Assembly (NCBI GenBank): GCA_944324665.1
Contig: CALUXD010000002.1
Location: forward strand, 288,694 to 352,693
Length of the DNA: 64,000 bases
Direction: 5' to 3'
Source: Candidatus Proelusimicrobium volucris
Lineage (GTDB): Bacteria > Elusimicrobiota > Elusimicrobia > Elusimicrobiales > Elusimicrobiaceae
Below, one piece after another: positions 1 through 8,586 of this stretch; the stretch's first letter is position 1, and each line of letters begins with the position of its first letter. Under the pieces are notes generated by a model. It was not told the DNA's origin, did not search any database, and saw only the letters and a list, made by a program, of their open reading frames with translations. Position numbers and translations under genes: made by a program.

Positions 1-321
1 AATACAAGTACTTGGGAGTGGGACGTAGGTTCTTGGAGTACTTGCAAATGCAATAAGACTTGCTCCGGCGGACAAGTTTTTGAGGAGAGTTCCTGTCAAT
101 GTTGCTCATACGGATGTTATTGGTTTTCCGGTGGAACCAATCGCCCCTATTGTAATTGTGCAACATCAACTTTGCCTATAATGAACGAATGTTGTACTAT
201 GACTAATGGTGATGAATATAGACTGCCTACGGCTTACAGTAGTTGTTCAGCGTTCGCAAGTGCAGTGGGGCTTTCCTTAAGTCCAACAAATATTGGTCGC
301 CATTTCTGCGCAAGGACATAA
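1..321 (+). CDS. Cys-rich secreted protein, 3' part only
   Basis: Frame 1 is open from the window edge to a TAA at 319-321, giving 106 C-terminal residues of a protein whose start lies outside. It has 13 Cys in 106 residues, with CxC, CxCC and CC groups. It aligns by eye with the protein at 369-806: both have C-S-G, then CxCC, then CxC, then CC, then a Leu-Pro, a Ser-Ser-Cys-x-x-Phe and an Ala-x-Gly near the end. No enzyme motif is visible. By analogy with the complete relative at 1076-1885 it is probably exported and disulfide-bonded; that is inference. I do not recognise a named family. Confidence 0.7.
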   Translation, partial: NTSTWEWDVGSWSTCKCNKTCSGGQVFEESSCQCCSYGCYWFSGGTNRPYCNCATSTLPIMNECCTMTNGDEYRLPTAYSSCSAFASAVGLSLSPTNIGRHFCART

Positions 322-368
322 ATTGAGTGTTTTTATAGTTAAAAGTCGCTTTAAAACAGAGTTGGAAG

Positions 369-806
369 ATGAGTAATGCCTTCCAAGTTAGCTATACCTG
401 CAAGATAGGTACAGGGTGGCAGAAAAAAGAGGTTTGCACGTGTAAAACAGGATATAAGAAAAGCCCTTATACGGGGCAATGCGTGCATGCAAGCTGTTTG
501 GAGAGTTGTTCTTCCGGTTCATACAGAAGACAGAAATGGAACAGCGATCAATGCGAATGTTGTTTTGCGTCCTGCAGTTTGTATCATAACGGCGTATGTC
601 AGTTCGTAACCGGGGCGTGTAATTGTATGGATTTTTCTACGGGAGGGAATTCCGATCCTATGTTTAGTACATGTTGCAGGAGAGGCTCTGCCGGGTATAT
701 ATATAAATTGCCTTCTACGTTTTCTTCTTGTGTTCAATTTGGCCAAGCTGCTTATGGTGAGAGCAATTGGTATAAAGTTACTTGTCCCGGACCTCGGCCA
801 TGTTGA
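369..806 (+). CDS. Cys-rich protein without signal peptide (truncated paralog)
   Basis: A 145-residue reading frame with 18 Cys. Its first module (YTC, GTGW, then CxC and GY, then GxC) matches the middle of the complete protein at 1076-1885, and its C-terminal half matches the partial protein at 1-321. Unlike the complete gene it has no signal peptide, and the ATG at 369 is not preceded by a well-spaced ribosome site (GGAAG abuts the ATG). The frame stays open only back to a TAG at 336-338. It therefore looks like the tail of a larger secreted protein that lost its head: a pseudogene fragment or a silent cassette. If translated as is, the Cys would sit in the reducing cytoplasm. The frame itself is clear; expression is doubtful. 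Confidence 0.5.
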   Translation: MSNAFQVSYTCKIGTGWQKKEVCTCKTGYKKSPYTGQCVHASCLESCSSGSYRRQKWNSDQCECCFASCSLYHNGVCQFVTGACNCMDFSTGGNSDPMFSTCCRRGSAGYIYKLPSTFSSCVQFGQAAYGESNWYKVTCPGPRPC

Positions 807-850
807 AAAATCTAAAATTGAATACTTTCTAAGAGGGCATTTAAACCTCT

Positions 851-894
851 CTAAACTAACCGCCCCGCCGCTAAAACGGCGGGGTTTTTTATTG
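851..894 (+). repeat. 44-bp direct repeat, copy 1 (3' flank of Cys-rich gene)
   Basis: Bases 851-894 are identical to 1897-1940. The block starts about 45 bp after the stop of the 369-806 frame and contains a rho-independent terminator. The identity extends on both sides of the hairpin, so it is more than convergent terminator structure. Confidence 0.9.
863..890 (+). terminator. rho-independent terminator
   Basis: An 8-bp GC-only stem (863-870 with 877-884), loop CTAAAA, followed by six T. It follows the Cys-rich frame ending at 806. Confidence 0.9.
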
Positions 895-948
895 TTTTGG
901 GTAACAATTAGGTCGTACGTAGAGGTTATCCTAAAAATCAAAAAACGC

Positions 949-976
949 TTGACTGGTTTTTTTTTTTTGATAAATT
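949..976 (+). promoter_or_regulatory. candidate sigma70 promoter for the Cys-rich gene at 1076
   Basis: TTGACT at 949-954, 16-nt T-rich spacer, TAAATT at 971-976. This would give a leader of about 95 nt before the ATG at 1076. The long T tract in the spacer could be prone to slippage. Confidence 0.45.
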
Positions 977-1075
977 TCTGTATGTTATTGGAGGGAATAT
1001 TTTTATTCGTGTTTGCTTCTTCAAAATTCGCGTATTTCCGATAAATAACTAAATTTGTATTTTGTGAGGCAAAAA

Positions 1076-1885
1076 ATGAAGAAATTTAAAATTAAAGCGG
1101 TTTTAAGGAGTTTTCTTTTTGTCTTTTTTGTTTCTACGGCAAGTCTGCCATTGTTTGCCTACTGTGAAAGCGGAAAGGACAATAGCGTACATTACGCTGT
1201 TCATGACGGAAGATGTATGGCGTACTATTGTAAGGATTATAATGACCCATATTGGCTTGGCGGCGGCGGAGATAACTGCGGCGACCAAGAGTGCGAGGTC
1301 GGTACTAACCAATATAAAGCTTCTGGCGAGTGTGATACTTTGAAAAGAACTTGTTGCAAAAACGGTTTTTTTTCGGAATGGGGCAAAGAGTGTGATCCCT
1401 CAAGCAATTGTTCTTCAACCCAGTGTTGGAACGGTTCGTCGTGTGTAAGCAAGCCTACTCAGCAGTGCAGTTGTTCTAACGGGACGTGTACTCGTACTTA
1501 TACTTGTAACACCGGGACCGGGTGGACTTATAAGGACAGCACGTGCAAGTGCAACAGCGGTTATAGCTACGTAAACGGTTCATGTGAGAACTGCATTCGG
1601 GGCGAATCACCGACTTTTACGGTCAGAAATTGTATGGAATGTTGGAATAAGGCTTTGGAAATGACATATAGACAGTGTACTTCCGATAATGACGTAAATT
1701 GTTATTTGAAGGTACACAGCTATGTTACAAGCGGTACTCCGTATAATTGCACATCTTCAAATACTAAATACGGTGTGCAGACTGGCGGCGCCACACCGAT
1801 ATTATATATGCGATATTCTGAAGGAGTGGGGGGGACTAATAGATTTTGCATTATGGAGCATATGCAATATAGATGGTGCCGTTAA
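1076..1885 (+). CDS. secreted Cys-rich protein
   Basis: A complete 269-residue protein. I choose the ATG at 1076 (TGAGG at 1065-1069, 6-nt spacing) over the in-frame TTG at 1055. The N-terminus is a clear signal peptide: basic MKKFKIK, a hydrophobic core, and a likely cut after LFA before YCESG. The mature part has 27 Cys in about 240 residues, spread through the whole chain. It includes a YTC-GTGW-CxC-GY-GxC module shared with the protein at 369-806. No catalytic motif or membrane anchor is seen, so the product is probably a periplasmic or surface disulfide-rich protein. The C-terminal 90 residues differ from the neighbouring paralogs. I cannot name a family. Confidence 0.85.
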   Translation: MKKFKIKAVLRSFLFVFFVSTASLPLFAYCESGKDNSVHYAVHDGRCMAYYCKDYNDPYWLGGGGDNCGDQECEVGTNQYKASGECDTLKRTCCKNGFFSEWGKECDPSSNCSSTQCWNGSSCVSKPTQQCSCSNGTCTRTYTCNTGTGWTYKDSTCKCNSGYSYVNGSCENCIRGESPTFTVRNCMECWNKALEMTYRQCTSDNDVNCYLKVHSYVTSGTPYNCTSSNTKYGVQTGGATPILYMRYSEGVGGTNRFCIMEHMQYRWCR

Positions 1886-1896
1886 GGCATTAGTCC

Positions 1897-1940
1897 CTAA
1901 ACTAACCGCCCCGCCGCTAAAACGGCGGGGTTTTTTATTG
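1897..1940 (+). repeat. 44-bp direct repeat, copy 2
   Basis: Identical to 851-894 and 1046 bp downstream of it. It begins 11 bp after the stop of the complete Cys-rich gene. Confidence 0.9.
1909..1936 (+). terminator. rho-independent terminator
   Basis: Same hairpin as at 863-890: an 8-bp GC stem with CTAAAA loop and six T, ending the gene at 1076-1885. Confidence 0.9.
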
Positions 1941-2041
1941 GGTAAAATCTAGAAGATATTGCGGGTAGTTTAGCTTTGAGTTTTCTATAACAGGTTTTAT
2001 CTTTATCAGCATGATTATTGGAAATTGGGATAGTTCTCATC

Positions 2042-2074
2042 AAAAAAAACGAGGATAAATTGTATCCTCGTTTT
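2042..2074 (-). terminator. terminator of the acyl-CoA synthetase gene
   Basis: A 12-bp perfect stem (2046-2057 with 2063-2074), 5-nt loop. Read on the minus strand it is followed by eight U; on the plus strand by only four. It lies 19 bp past the stop of the minus-strand gene. Confidence 0.85.
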
Positions 2075-2092
2075 GTAGAGTTGAAGATGTTT

Positions 2093-4300
2093 TTATTTGT
2101 TTTGCAGTATTTTTTCTATTATTCTGACGGCTTTATCGGCGTGGTCAAAAACGGCCAGGCCGTTTTCTTGCCCGCTTGCGCGGTAATAGTCAAACCTGCC
2201 GCCGGCTGATACGCTGGCAAATATCGGCGTTTGATATTTTGTCGAAAGTTCTGCCAGCTTTATCAAGAAGTCCGCTTTTTCCTCTTTCAAAGTTTTTATC
2301 GCGGGGCTTACCGGTATAGTGGAAAATAATACACTGCCGTAAAGCCCGCTTTTAAGTACGCTTTCTATAATCTCATAGGCGGCGGCGTCGGGGCACATAG
2401 GCGTAACGTCAAAGGGATTGCGAACGTCAACTATGCCGCTTAAACCGTACTTGTCGAGTATTGAGCAAAGCTCTTTTTTTAGAACGCCCTGAGGTACTTC
2501 TGCATCAATAGGGGAGCCTGGCTTGATATTATCCGCCATACCGCTGGTTTCAAATCCGCCGTTGCTTAGCATAAATACCTTATTGTTTTTTATCCGTTTG
2601 CAGGCGCAGGAACTTAAAGTTTGGCATAGGTCTTCAAACTCTTCAAAGCTGTCGGCCATAAATGCGCCAGCGTCTTGCAAAATCTTTTTCGCCGTAAGAT
2701 AATTCCCAGCTATCGAAGCCGTATGCCCCATTACCGCTTTTTGGCCGCTGGGCGTGCGCCCCGCCATATAAATGACGGTTTTTATTCCTTTTTGCTTGGC
2801 TTTAATCAGGCTTTGGCGCAGGATTTGGCCTTCGTATTCCTTCAGGCCTTCTATATAGAGCATTAAGAGCTTTACTTTGTCTTCCTCAATCAAATATCTG
2901 GCGTAATCCGTTACGGTCGCATCCTGCTGATTACCCGTCATAACGCAGTATAGCGGTTTTAAATGTTCCATTTTGCCCAAAGAAGCAAGCATAAAAGCGC
3001 CGCTTTGGCTTATGAAAGCCGAAGGCGCGAGATTGGGGTTTAAGCCCAATGGGGGGGTAAATTTTTCTTTCGGTATAAAAAGGCTGTTGAATTTTGATGG
3101 ATTGGATACTAACCCAAGGGAGTTGCTTCCGTTAAGAGTAAAGCCCGGATTAAGGCTTTTGCCTTCTTTTATTACGTTTTCCACTTGGCAGCTTAAATCG
3201 GCCGAGCCTTCCTTTTCCCCGATGCCGCCGGTTATTAAGACTACTCCGTTCACCTTTCCGCTTTTGGCGCATTTTGACAAGGTTTGAGCCGCGGAATCGG
3301 CCGGCACCGATAGAACCAAAGCATCTATTTTACGTGGCAGACTTTCAAAATCAGCTACGCATTTTACACCGTCTATTTCGTCCTCGCCCTCTTTGATTAC
3401 AAATAAATTGCTTCTGTCAAAACCGGCCTGTATTATGTTGTTTAGGATTATGCGCCCCATATTTATCTTTTTTGCACTTACGCCTATAACAGCCGCGCTT
3501 TTGGGGTTTAACAGGCTTTCCAGGCCTTCTTTGGAAACATTGGGCCGTGCGGGTTTAAAAGCGGCTCTTTTAAAACGGAGTACGCCGTCCAGCGCGGTAA
3601 TCGCTCCGCCGCCTGCACAGAGCGGGTTTATTTCAAATTCTTCTATAAAGAATTCCGTTTTTTCGTTTAGTGGGCTGAACTCTATCATTAACTCGGCGAG
3701 CTTCTTTGCCGCGGATACCAGAAGTTCTTTTGAAACTTGCGCTTTTGATCCTCTTGCTTTACCGCCGCAATAGCGCCAGATGAGTGAATTTTCGACAAAG
3801 GCGTCGAAATCCGCGTTTAAAGCTGTTGTTAAAGCAGTTCTGTTTTCCTCTTTTATGTTCTTGGCGAAGTATTCCGCGTCAGTGCCGCCAAAGCCCAGGG
3901 TCATTATCGGGCCGAAGGCGCTGTCAAAGCGCGCGCCGAGCAGTATTTCCCGTCCTAGGGTAAAAGGTGGGCAGTTTACAAACTGAACCAACATAAAATT
4001 TTCGACTTCGGGGAAATCTTTAATCATTTGTCCGAATACATCTCCGCCTTCGCTTTTTTTGAAAATTCTTACTCCGCCTTTATCGGTTTTATGGAGGGTT
4101 TCTTCCGAAAGGATTTTTAGTACGGCTTTATCGCCGGGGAATTGTGTCAGGACTGAAGATATGTCGTCTGTTTTGCTTAAAGTTGCAGTTTTAGGGGTAT
4201 TTATCCCTAAATAATCGAGGATTTTATAGCAATCGGCTTCGTTTAAGGCTTTTTTGCCGTTTTGAGCGGCGCGTTTTAAAATATCATTTATAAATTCCAT
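2093..4300 (-). CDS. ADP-forming acyl-CoA (acetyl-CoA) synthetase, fused subunits
   Basis: A 735-residue cytoplasmic protein of the ADP-forming acyl-CoA synthetase family (acyl-CoA + ADP + Pi to acid + CoA + ATP), a substrate-level phosphorylation enzyme of peptide and sugar fermenters. Domain order as read: ATP-grasp (about 1-235, with the GGVRIF and FEINPL stretches), CoA-binding Rossmann (about 260-390, SAAVIGVSAK), then two succinyl-CoA-ligase-like domains. GHTASIAG is the expected phosphohistidine loop. The ATP-grasp (beta) part comes first, the reverse of the alpha-then-beta order of many fused members. The start at 4300 has GGAG at good spacing; an upstream in-frame extension to 4363 has none and crosses the promoter. 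Divergent from the transporter at 4391. The exact acyl substrate cannot be read from sequence. Confidence 0.9.
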   Translation of the reverse strand: MEFINDILKRAAQNGKKALNEADCYKILDYLGINTPKTATLSKTDDISSVLTQFPGDKAVLKILSEETLHKTDKGGVRIFKKSEGGDVFGQMIKDFPEVENFMLVQFVNCPPFTLGREILLGARFDSAFGPIMTLGFGGTDAEYFAKNIKEENRTALTTALNADFDAFVENSLIWRYCGGKARGSKAQVSKELLVSAAKKLAELMIEFSPLNEKTEFFIEEFEINPLCAGGGAITALDGVLRFKRAAFKPARPNVSKEGLESLLNPKSAAVIGVSAKKINMGRIILNNIIQAGFDRSNLFVIKEGEDEIDGVKCVADFESLPRKIDALVLSVPADSAAQTLSKCAKSGKVNGVVLITGGIGEKEGSADLSCQVENVIKEGKSLNPGFTLNGSNSLGLVSNPSKFNSLFIPKEKFTPPLGLNPNLAPSAFISQSGAFMLASLGKMEHLKPLYCVMTGNQQDATVTDYARYLIEEDKVKLLMLYIEGLKEYEGQILRQSLIKAKQKGIKTVIYMAGRTPSGQKAVMGHTASIAGNYLTAKKILQDAGAFMADSFEEFEDLCQTLSSCACKRIKNNKVFMLSNGGFETSGMADNIKPGSPIDAEVPQGVLKKELCSILDKYGLSGIVDVRNPFDVTPMCPDAAAYEIIESVLKSGLYGSVLFSTIPVSPAIKTLKEEKADFLIKLAELSTKYQTPIFASVSAGGRFDYYRASGQENGLAVFDHADKAVRIIEKILQNK

Positions 4301-4335
4301 TCTGGTTTCTCCGAAAACATTGTTATCCAAATATA

Positions 4336-4359
4336 TGATTATATTATATAATGATATTA
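4336..4359. promoter_or_regulatory. bidirectional promoter with palindromic -10
   Basis: ATTATATAAT at 4343-4352 is a perfect palindrome containing TATAAT on both strands (4347-4352 plus, 4348-4343 minus). Starts predicted 7 nt beyond each hexamer, near 4359 (+) and 4336 (-), give leaders of about 32 and 36 nt, both with a ribosome site. No good -35 is seen on either side. Confidence 0.55.
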
Positions 4360-4390
4360 ACAATATTTATAACGATAGTGCGGAGGATTG

Positions 4391-6136
4391 ATGGAAGGTA
4401 TATTGCTTTTCTTTAACTTGCTTGGCGGATTGGGAGTATTTCTTCTTGGTATTAAGATGATGAGCGACGGTTTGCAGAAAGCCGCGGGTAATCGTCTGAG
4501 AAAAATAATATCTGGTGCTACCGGCAACAGGTTTACCGCCACATTTTCGGGAATATTGGTAACTTCCATAATACAGTCTTCTTCCGCTACGACGGTAATG
4601 GTAGTCGGTTTCGTGAGCGCGGGCCTTTTGACTTTGACGCAGTCTTTGGGTGTAATATTCGGCGCGAACATCGGTACTACTACTACCGCTTGGATTATCA
4701 GCTTACTCGGCTTTAAGGTGGACATCGCCTTGTTTGCTATGCCGATGATAGGCTTAGGCTTCTTTTCGCAATTTGTAAGCAAATGGCCGATAGTGCGCCG
4801 TATAGGCGAGGCTATGTTGGGTTTTGGTTTGTTGTTTTTGGGCTTATCCTTAATAAAATCCGCTATACCTGATGTGCAGTCTTCTTCCGCAACGATAGAG
4901 TGGATTACCAAATTCCGCCCCGATACGCTTTGGTCGCTTTTGGCCGTAGTTGGGGTAGGCACGGGGTTGACGGTTATATTTCAATCTTCCAGTGCGGTTA
5001 TGGCGGTTACCCTTACCTGTGCGGCAAAAGGTTTGATAGATTATCCTACGGCGTGTGCTTTGGTATTGGGCGAAAATATCGGCACCACGATTACCGCCAA
5101 TATCGCGGCGATCGGCGCGCCCAGGGCAGCCAAACGCGCGGCTTTGGGGCATATGATGTTCAATATTTTGGGCGTGATATGGGCCATCGCATTATTTCAC
5201 CCGCTGCTCTCTTTGGTGGATTGGATTGTGCCGGGCACTACGGAGGGCACCGGCTCTGAAGTACTGTTGGTAAGTATACCCTATCACCTTTCGGCTTTCC
5301 ACACTACGTTTAATATAATCAACACTTGCGTGATGCTGGTATTCATCAAACAGTTCGAGAAGCTTATAATGATGATTATGCCCTTAAAACGCAGCGAAGA
5401 AGATCAAACTGATTTGGTCTATTTAAAAGCGGGCGTTACTGCTACGCCGGAATTGTTTATTGAGGCGGCTAGAAGGGAAGTCGACAGAATGGCGGGGCTG
5501 GTGGAATCAATAATAAGCAAGGATTTGCACGCGATAAAGACGGATTCGCCCAAGTTATTTGAACGCTCCGTGGAAGACGTGCACGCCAAGGAGAAAGCCA
5601 GCGACGTTTTGGAATATAAGATAAACGATTTCTTAAAGAACTTGACGCACGACCAGCTTTCACGCGATATGATAACCGACGTTATGGCGATGTTCGATTT
5701 GACAAACTATTTGGAAAAGATGGCGGATCACGGCGATAAAATAGCGATATTATTGAACAAGGCTCGCTCGATAAACGCTTTTGAGCAGCAGGACTATGAT
5801 AAGCTGGAAACCATAGGATTGCGAGTGAAGAAGATTTTAAAGGATACTCGCGCTACCATACTTAACTACGATATGGATAAAGAACGCGTAATGCAGTTGG
5901 CTTTGGAAAGAGAACGCGAACTTAACGAAATGCGCCATTCTTTCAGAGACGATAAAACGTCGCGCGATTTTACTCAGCAGCAGCTTTCGCCCGTAGCGAT
6001 AACTTTGTATACGGATATACTTACCAGTTTTGAGAAGATAGGCGATTATGCCCTTAACATAGTGGAAACGACTACCGGCGTAAGAGATAAGATGCGCAAA
6101 GAAGACAAGTCGTCCTCCGGCGGAGTGAAGAAGTAA
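4391..6136 (+). CDS. Na/Pi cotransporter family protein with PhoU-like tail
   Basis: A 581-residue inner-membrane protein. Two inverted Na_Pi_cotrans repeats carry the family's QSSSATT (about residues 59-65) and QSSSAV (about 197-202) motifs, each followed by a Gly-rich helix; there are about 8-9 membrane segments to residue 320. The C-terminal 230 residues are soluble, helical and PhoU-like. Known relatives (NptA/YjbB) move phosphate with sodium or export it. The start is the ATG at 4391, with GGAGG at 4382-4386 and short spacing; an in-frame TTG at 4388 is too close to the ribosome site. It heads a run of co-directional genes to 12365. Confidence 0.9.
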   Translation: MEGILLFFNLLGGLGVFLLGIKMMSDGLQKAAGNRLRKIISGATGNRFTATFSGILVTSIIQSSSATTVMVVGFVSAGLLTLTQSLGVIFGANIGTTTTAWIISLLGFKVDIALFAMPMIGLGFFSQFVSKWPIVRRIGEAMLGFGLLFLGLSLIKSAIPDVQSSSATIEWITKFRPDTLWSLLAVVGVGTGLTVIFQSSSAVMAVTLTCAAKGLIDYPTACALVLGENIGTTITANIAAIGAPRAAKRAALGHMMFNILGVIWAIALFHPLLSLVDWIVPGTTEGTGSEVLLVSIPYHLSAFHTTFNIINTCVMLVFIKQFEKLIMMIMPLKRSEEDQTDLVYLKAGVTATPELFIEAARREVDRMAGLVESIISKDLHAIKTDSPKLFERSVEDVHAKEKASDVLEYKINDFLKNLTHDQLSRDMITDVMAMFDLTNYLEKMADHGDKIAILLNKARSINAFEQQDYDKLETIGLRVKKILKDTRATILNYDMDKERVMQLALERERELNEMRHSFRDDKTSRDFTQQQLSPVAITLYTDILTSFEKIGDYALNIVETTTGVRDKMRKEDKSSSGGVKK

Positions 6137-6152
6137 GAGAAAAGGAGCAACA

Positions 6153-6473
6153 ATGGCCGAACAAAAGCCAGATTTTACCGTTAATCCCGCGGTTTTGTTT
6201 AGGGATATAAAAGATGCGGGCGGAATGTTTTGGGCGGTTATAAGAAGACGTTACCCTATGCCGTGGCGAAGCGTAATATGGGGCGGATTGTTTTTGCTTT
6301 ATTTGGCTTTGCCGCTGGATACGATACCCGAAGCATTGTTTTTAATGTTGGGCTTTAGCGATGATTTATTGTTTTTGGTTTTTGTAATAAATAAAATGCG
6401 GCCTGATATAGACAGATACCGCGCTTTTAGAGATGGTAAGAGGGGGAAGATAAATAATGAAGAAACTTATTAA
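6153..6473 (+). CDS. DUF1232 (YkvA-like) membrane protein
   Basis: 106 residues. The core PLDTIPE followed by GFSDDLLFLVFV matches the DUF1232 pattern (Pro-hydrophobic-Asp-x-Ile-Pro, then Asp-Asp in a hydrophobic helix). One or two membrane helices are likely. GGAG lies upstream of the ATG. The 3' end overlaps the next gene by 17 bp, so the two are translated from one mRNA. The function of the family is unknown. Confidence 0.8.
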   Translation: MAEQKPDFTVNPAVLFRDIKDAGGMFWAVIRRRYPMPWRSVIWGGLFLLYLALPLDTIPEALFLMLGFSDDLLFLVFVINKMRPDIDRYRAFRDGKRGKINNEETY

Positions 6474-8571
6474 GGTACTTGTGATTTTAATCGTCATAGC
6501 GATAGTCTTGCTTGGCGGCGCGGCAGTAGCGCTGAAGCTGATGTTTCCCTTGGCGAAATTAAAATCTATGGCGCAGGAATATGTGGCGCAGAACTATAAC
6601 AGGGATATAGATTTCAGCGATGTATCGCTAAACCTTATCGGGGTGACGATAGAGTCGTTTAAATTATCCGACGAAGGCGGTTTTGAGGCGGGTAATTTTA
6701 TATCGGCCGACAGCGCGGTAGTCAAAGTGGAATTGATGCCGCTTTTCAAGAAGCAGATAAAAATAAGAACGATAGGTTTTGACGGCGTTGAGCTAAATGT
6801 TATAAAGAATACCGACGGCAAGTTTAATTTTGATAATTTGATACCTGCTTCCGCAGATGAGGTCTCGCCTCAGCCGGAAGAGGAACAACTTTCTTCCACG
6901 CCGTTGGCGATGGATTTGACGGCCAAAGACATATATATCAGAAATTCGGACATAACGTATAAAGATTTGCAGAGCGGAATGGATTTCGCGGTAGAAGACG
7001 TCAATTTTGAGATAAAGGATTTCGATTACAATAATCCGTTTTCTTTTGAACTTTCATTCAACACATCGATTGATACGGGCGATATAAAGATAAGCCCGGT
7101 CAAGATTTTGGCCAAAGGCGTTGTAAACATCGCCGGGCTGGAATTAGAAAAGGCCTCTGCGGAAATAACGGATTTTGCCGTAGAATACAAAGGCTTCAAA
7201 GTTAATATGACTGGCGGAATATCCAATTTGCAAATACCGGATTTGTCCCTTAAAGGGGAGATAAGCGGGATAGACGACAAATTGGCTTCAGAGTTTGTTT
7301 CCGGCGATATTCCGGCTTTTGCTCTTCCCGTAATAAACTTGGAAGCCAAGGCTTCGGCCGATTTGGAAAATTCCAAAGCCGAGGTAAGCAAATTTGATGT
7401 CAGTTTGGGCAAATCTTACATTAAGAACACGGCCGCGGTCGATTTTTCCAAGCCGGAAATATCTTATGCGGAAAGCACCTCCCTGAACGTAAACCTTTCT
7501 GAAGTTTCCGACATATCAAAAGAACTTTTGGCGGCGTTTAAGCTGAAAGGGAGTATTACGGGTGACATAAAAGCGGTATCGGCGGGATCCGATAAACCTT
7601 TGGTAACGGGTTCGGTGGTTTTGAAGGATATAGGTGCGGCGGCGATGGGGAAGATATTGTCCGCTCTTAACGGTGAGATAAAGATAAATTCGCTTGACGA
7701 TATTAAAACCAACACGATAAAAGGCGTGTTTGACGGATCTGACTTTAAGACGTCTTTGGCGTATAAGAATAATAGAAAAATGTCGGTCGATTTTATGTTC
7801 AATATGGACAAATTTACTTTAGAAGACATAGACTTTGATGAACTTCTTGCATCTGCCAAGAGCGGATCTGAAGATGTGGAGGCATCGCCAGAGTCTGCGA
7901 CTTCCGGCGGGGCTTCCAATTTGCAGATGGCCCCTATGGATGTTAAAGCTGATATAATAATAAAAAGGGTTGAAAATAATGTCTTTTCTACGGACGATTT
8001 AACTTTTAAAGCCGATGTAAAGGATCTGGATTTGACGATGAAAAAGGCAAGCGGGACGGTATATTTTTCGTCTTCCGCGGGCGAAATACGGGATTTGGAT
8101 AAGCTGATAAACAGCTCCGTATTTTTGAAAGTGGCGCTGACGACTGTAAAAATAGCGCAGAAAGCTTTAAAAGCGACGCAGATAATATCCGGCGCGGAAA
8201 TCAATACCGACAGCGTAAGTTATAAAAGCATAATCGGCGATTACAGACTGGGCGGCGGAAAGGCGACGATAAACAAATCGGATTTAAATTCGGATTTAGC
8301 TACGGTAAATACCAGCGGGAGCATCAATTTTGTAACGCAGCAGCTTGATATGACGGTAAAGGTCGGCTTGGGCAAGAACGCGAGCGGTTCGGCCAATATC
8401 AAAGTTGGGGGCAGCATAGAGGATCCGTCTTTCAAGTTGGACGTTGCCTCGACCGTAAGTTCCCTTTTAAACTCGGATCAGAAAGAGACGGCAAAACAAG
8501 CGGTGGACAATGTTAAGAACACCGTAAAAGACGTGACTAGCGGTATAAAAAATTTATTTAAAAAGAAGTAA
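6457..8571 (+). CDS. AsmA family protein
   Basis: 704 residues with one N-terminal membrane helix (about 5-28), then a long beta-rich periplasmic part typical of AsmA/TamB-like bridge proteins, with the conserved C-terminal stretch of repeated short strands (TINKSDLNSDLATVNTSGSI). Such proteins are linked to outer-membrane lipid transport and assembly in diderms. The ATG at 6457 has AGGGGGAAG upstream. It lies between the DUF1232 gene and the PC4-like gene and is likely in the same operon. The family assignment is good; the exact lipid role is inferred. Confidence 0.8.
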   Translation: MKKLIKVLVILIVIAIVLLGGAAVALKLMFPLAKLKSMAQEYVAQNYNRDIDFSDVSLNLIGVTIESFKLSDEGGFEAGNFISADSAVVKVELMPLFKKQIKIRTIGFDGVELNVIKNTDGKFNFDNLIPASADEVSPQPEEEQLSSTPLAMDLTAKDIYIRNSDITYKDLQSGMDFAVEDVNFEIKDFDYNNPFSFELSFNTSIDTGDIKISPVKILAKGVVNIAGLELEKASAEITDFAVEYKGFKVNMTGGISNLQIPDLSLKGEISGIDDKLASEFVSGDIPAFALPVINLEAKASADLENSKAEVSKFDVSLGKSYIKNTAAVDFSKPEISYAESTSLNVNLSEVSDISKELLAAFKLKGSITGDIKAVSAGSDKPLVTGSVVLKDIGAAAMGKILSALNGEIKINSLDDIKTNTIKGVFDGSDFKTSLAYKNNRKMSVDFMFNMDKFTLEDIDFDELLASAKSGSEDVEASPESATSGGASNLQMAPMDVKADIIIKRVENNVFSTDDLTFKADVKDLDLTMKKASGTVYFSSSAGEIRDLDKLINSSVFLKVALTTVKIAQKALKATQIISGAEINTDSVSYKSIIGDYRLGGGKATINKSDLNSDLATVNTSGSINFVTQQLDMTVKVGLGKNASGSANIKVGGSIEDPSFKLDVASTVSSLLNSDQKETAKQAVDNVKNTVKDVTSGIKNLFKKK

Positions 8572-8586
8572 AATCGGAGGATTTAT

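Noticed and set aside
519..941. 140-codon minus-strand frame
   Set aside because: Antisense to the Cys-rich frame and across a terminator; composition is a reverse-strand shadow.
730..1044. 104-codon frame on the plus strand
   Set aside because: It runs through a terminator and the promoter of the next gene, has no ribosome site, and overlaps the end of the Cys-rich frame.
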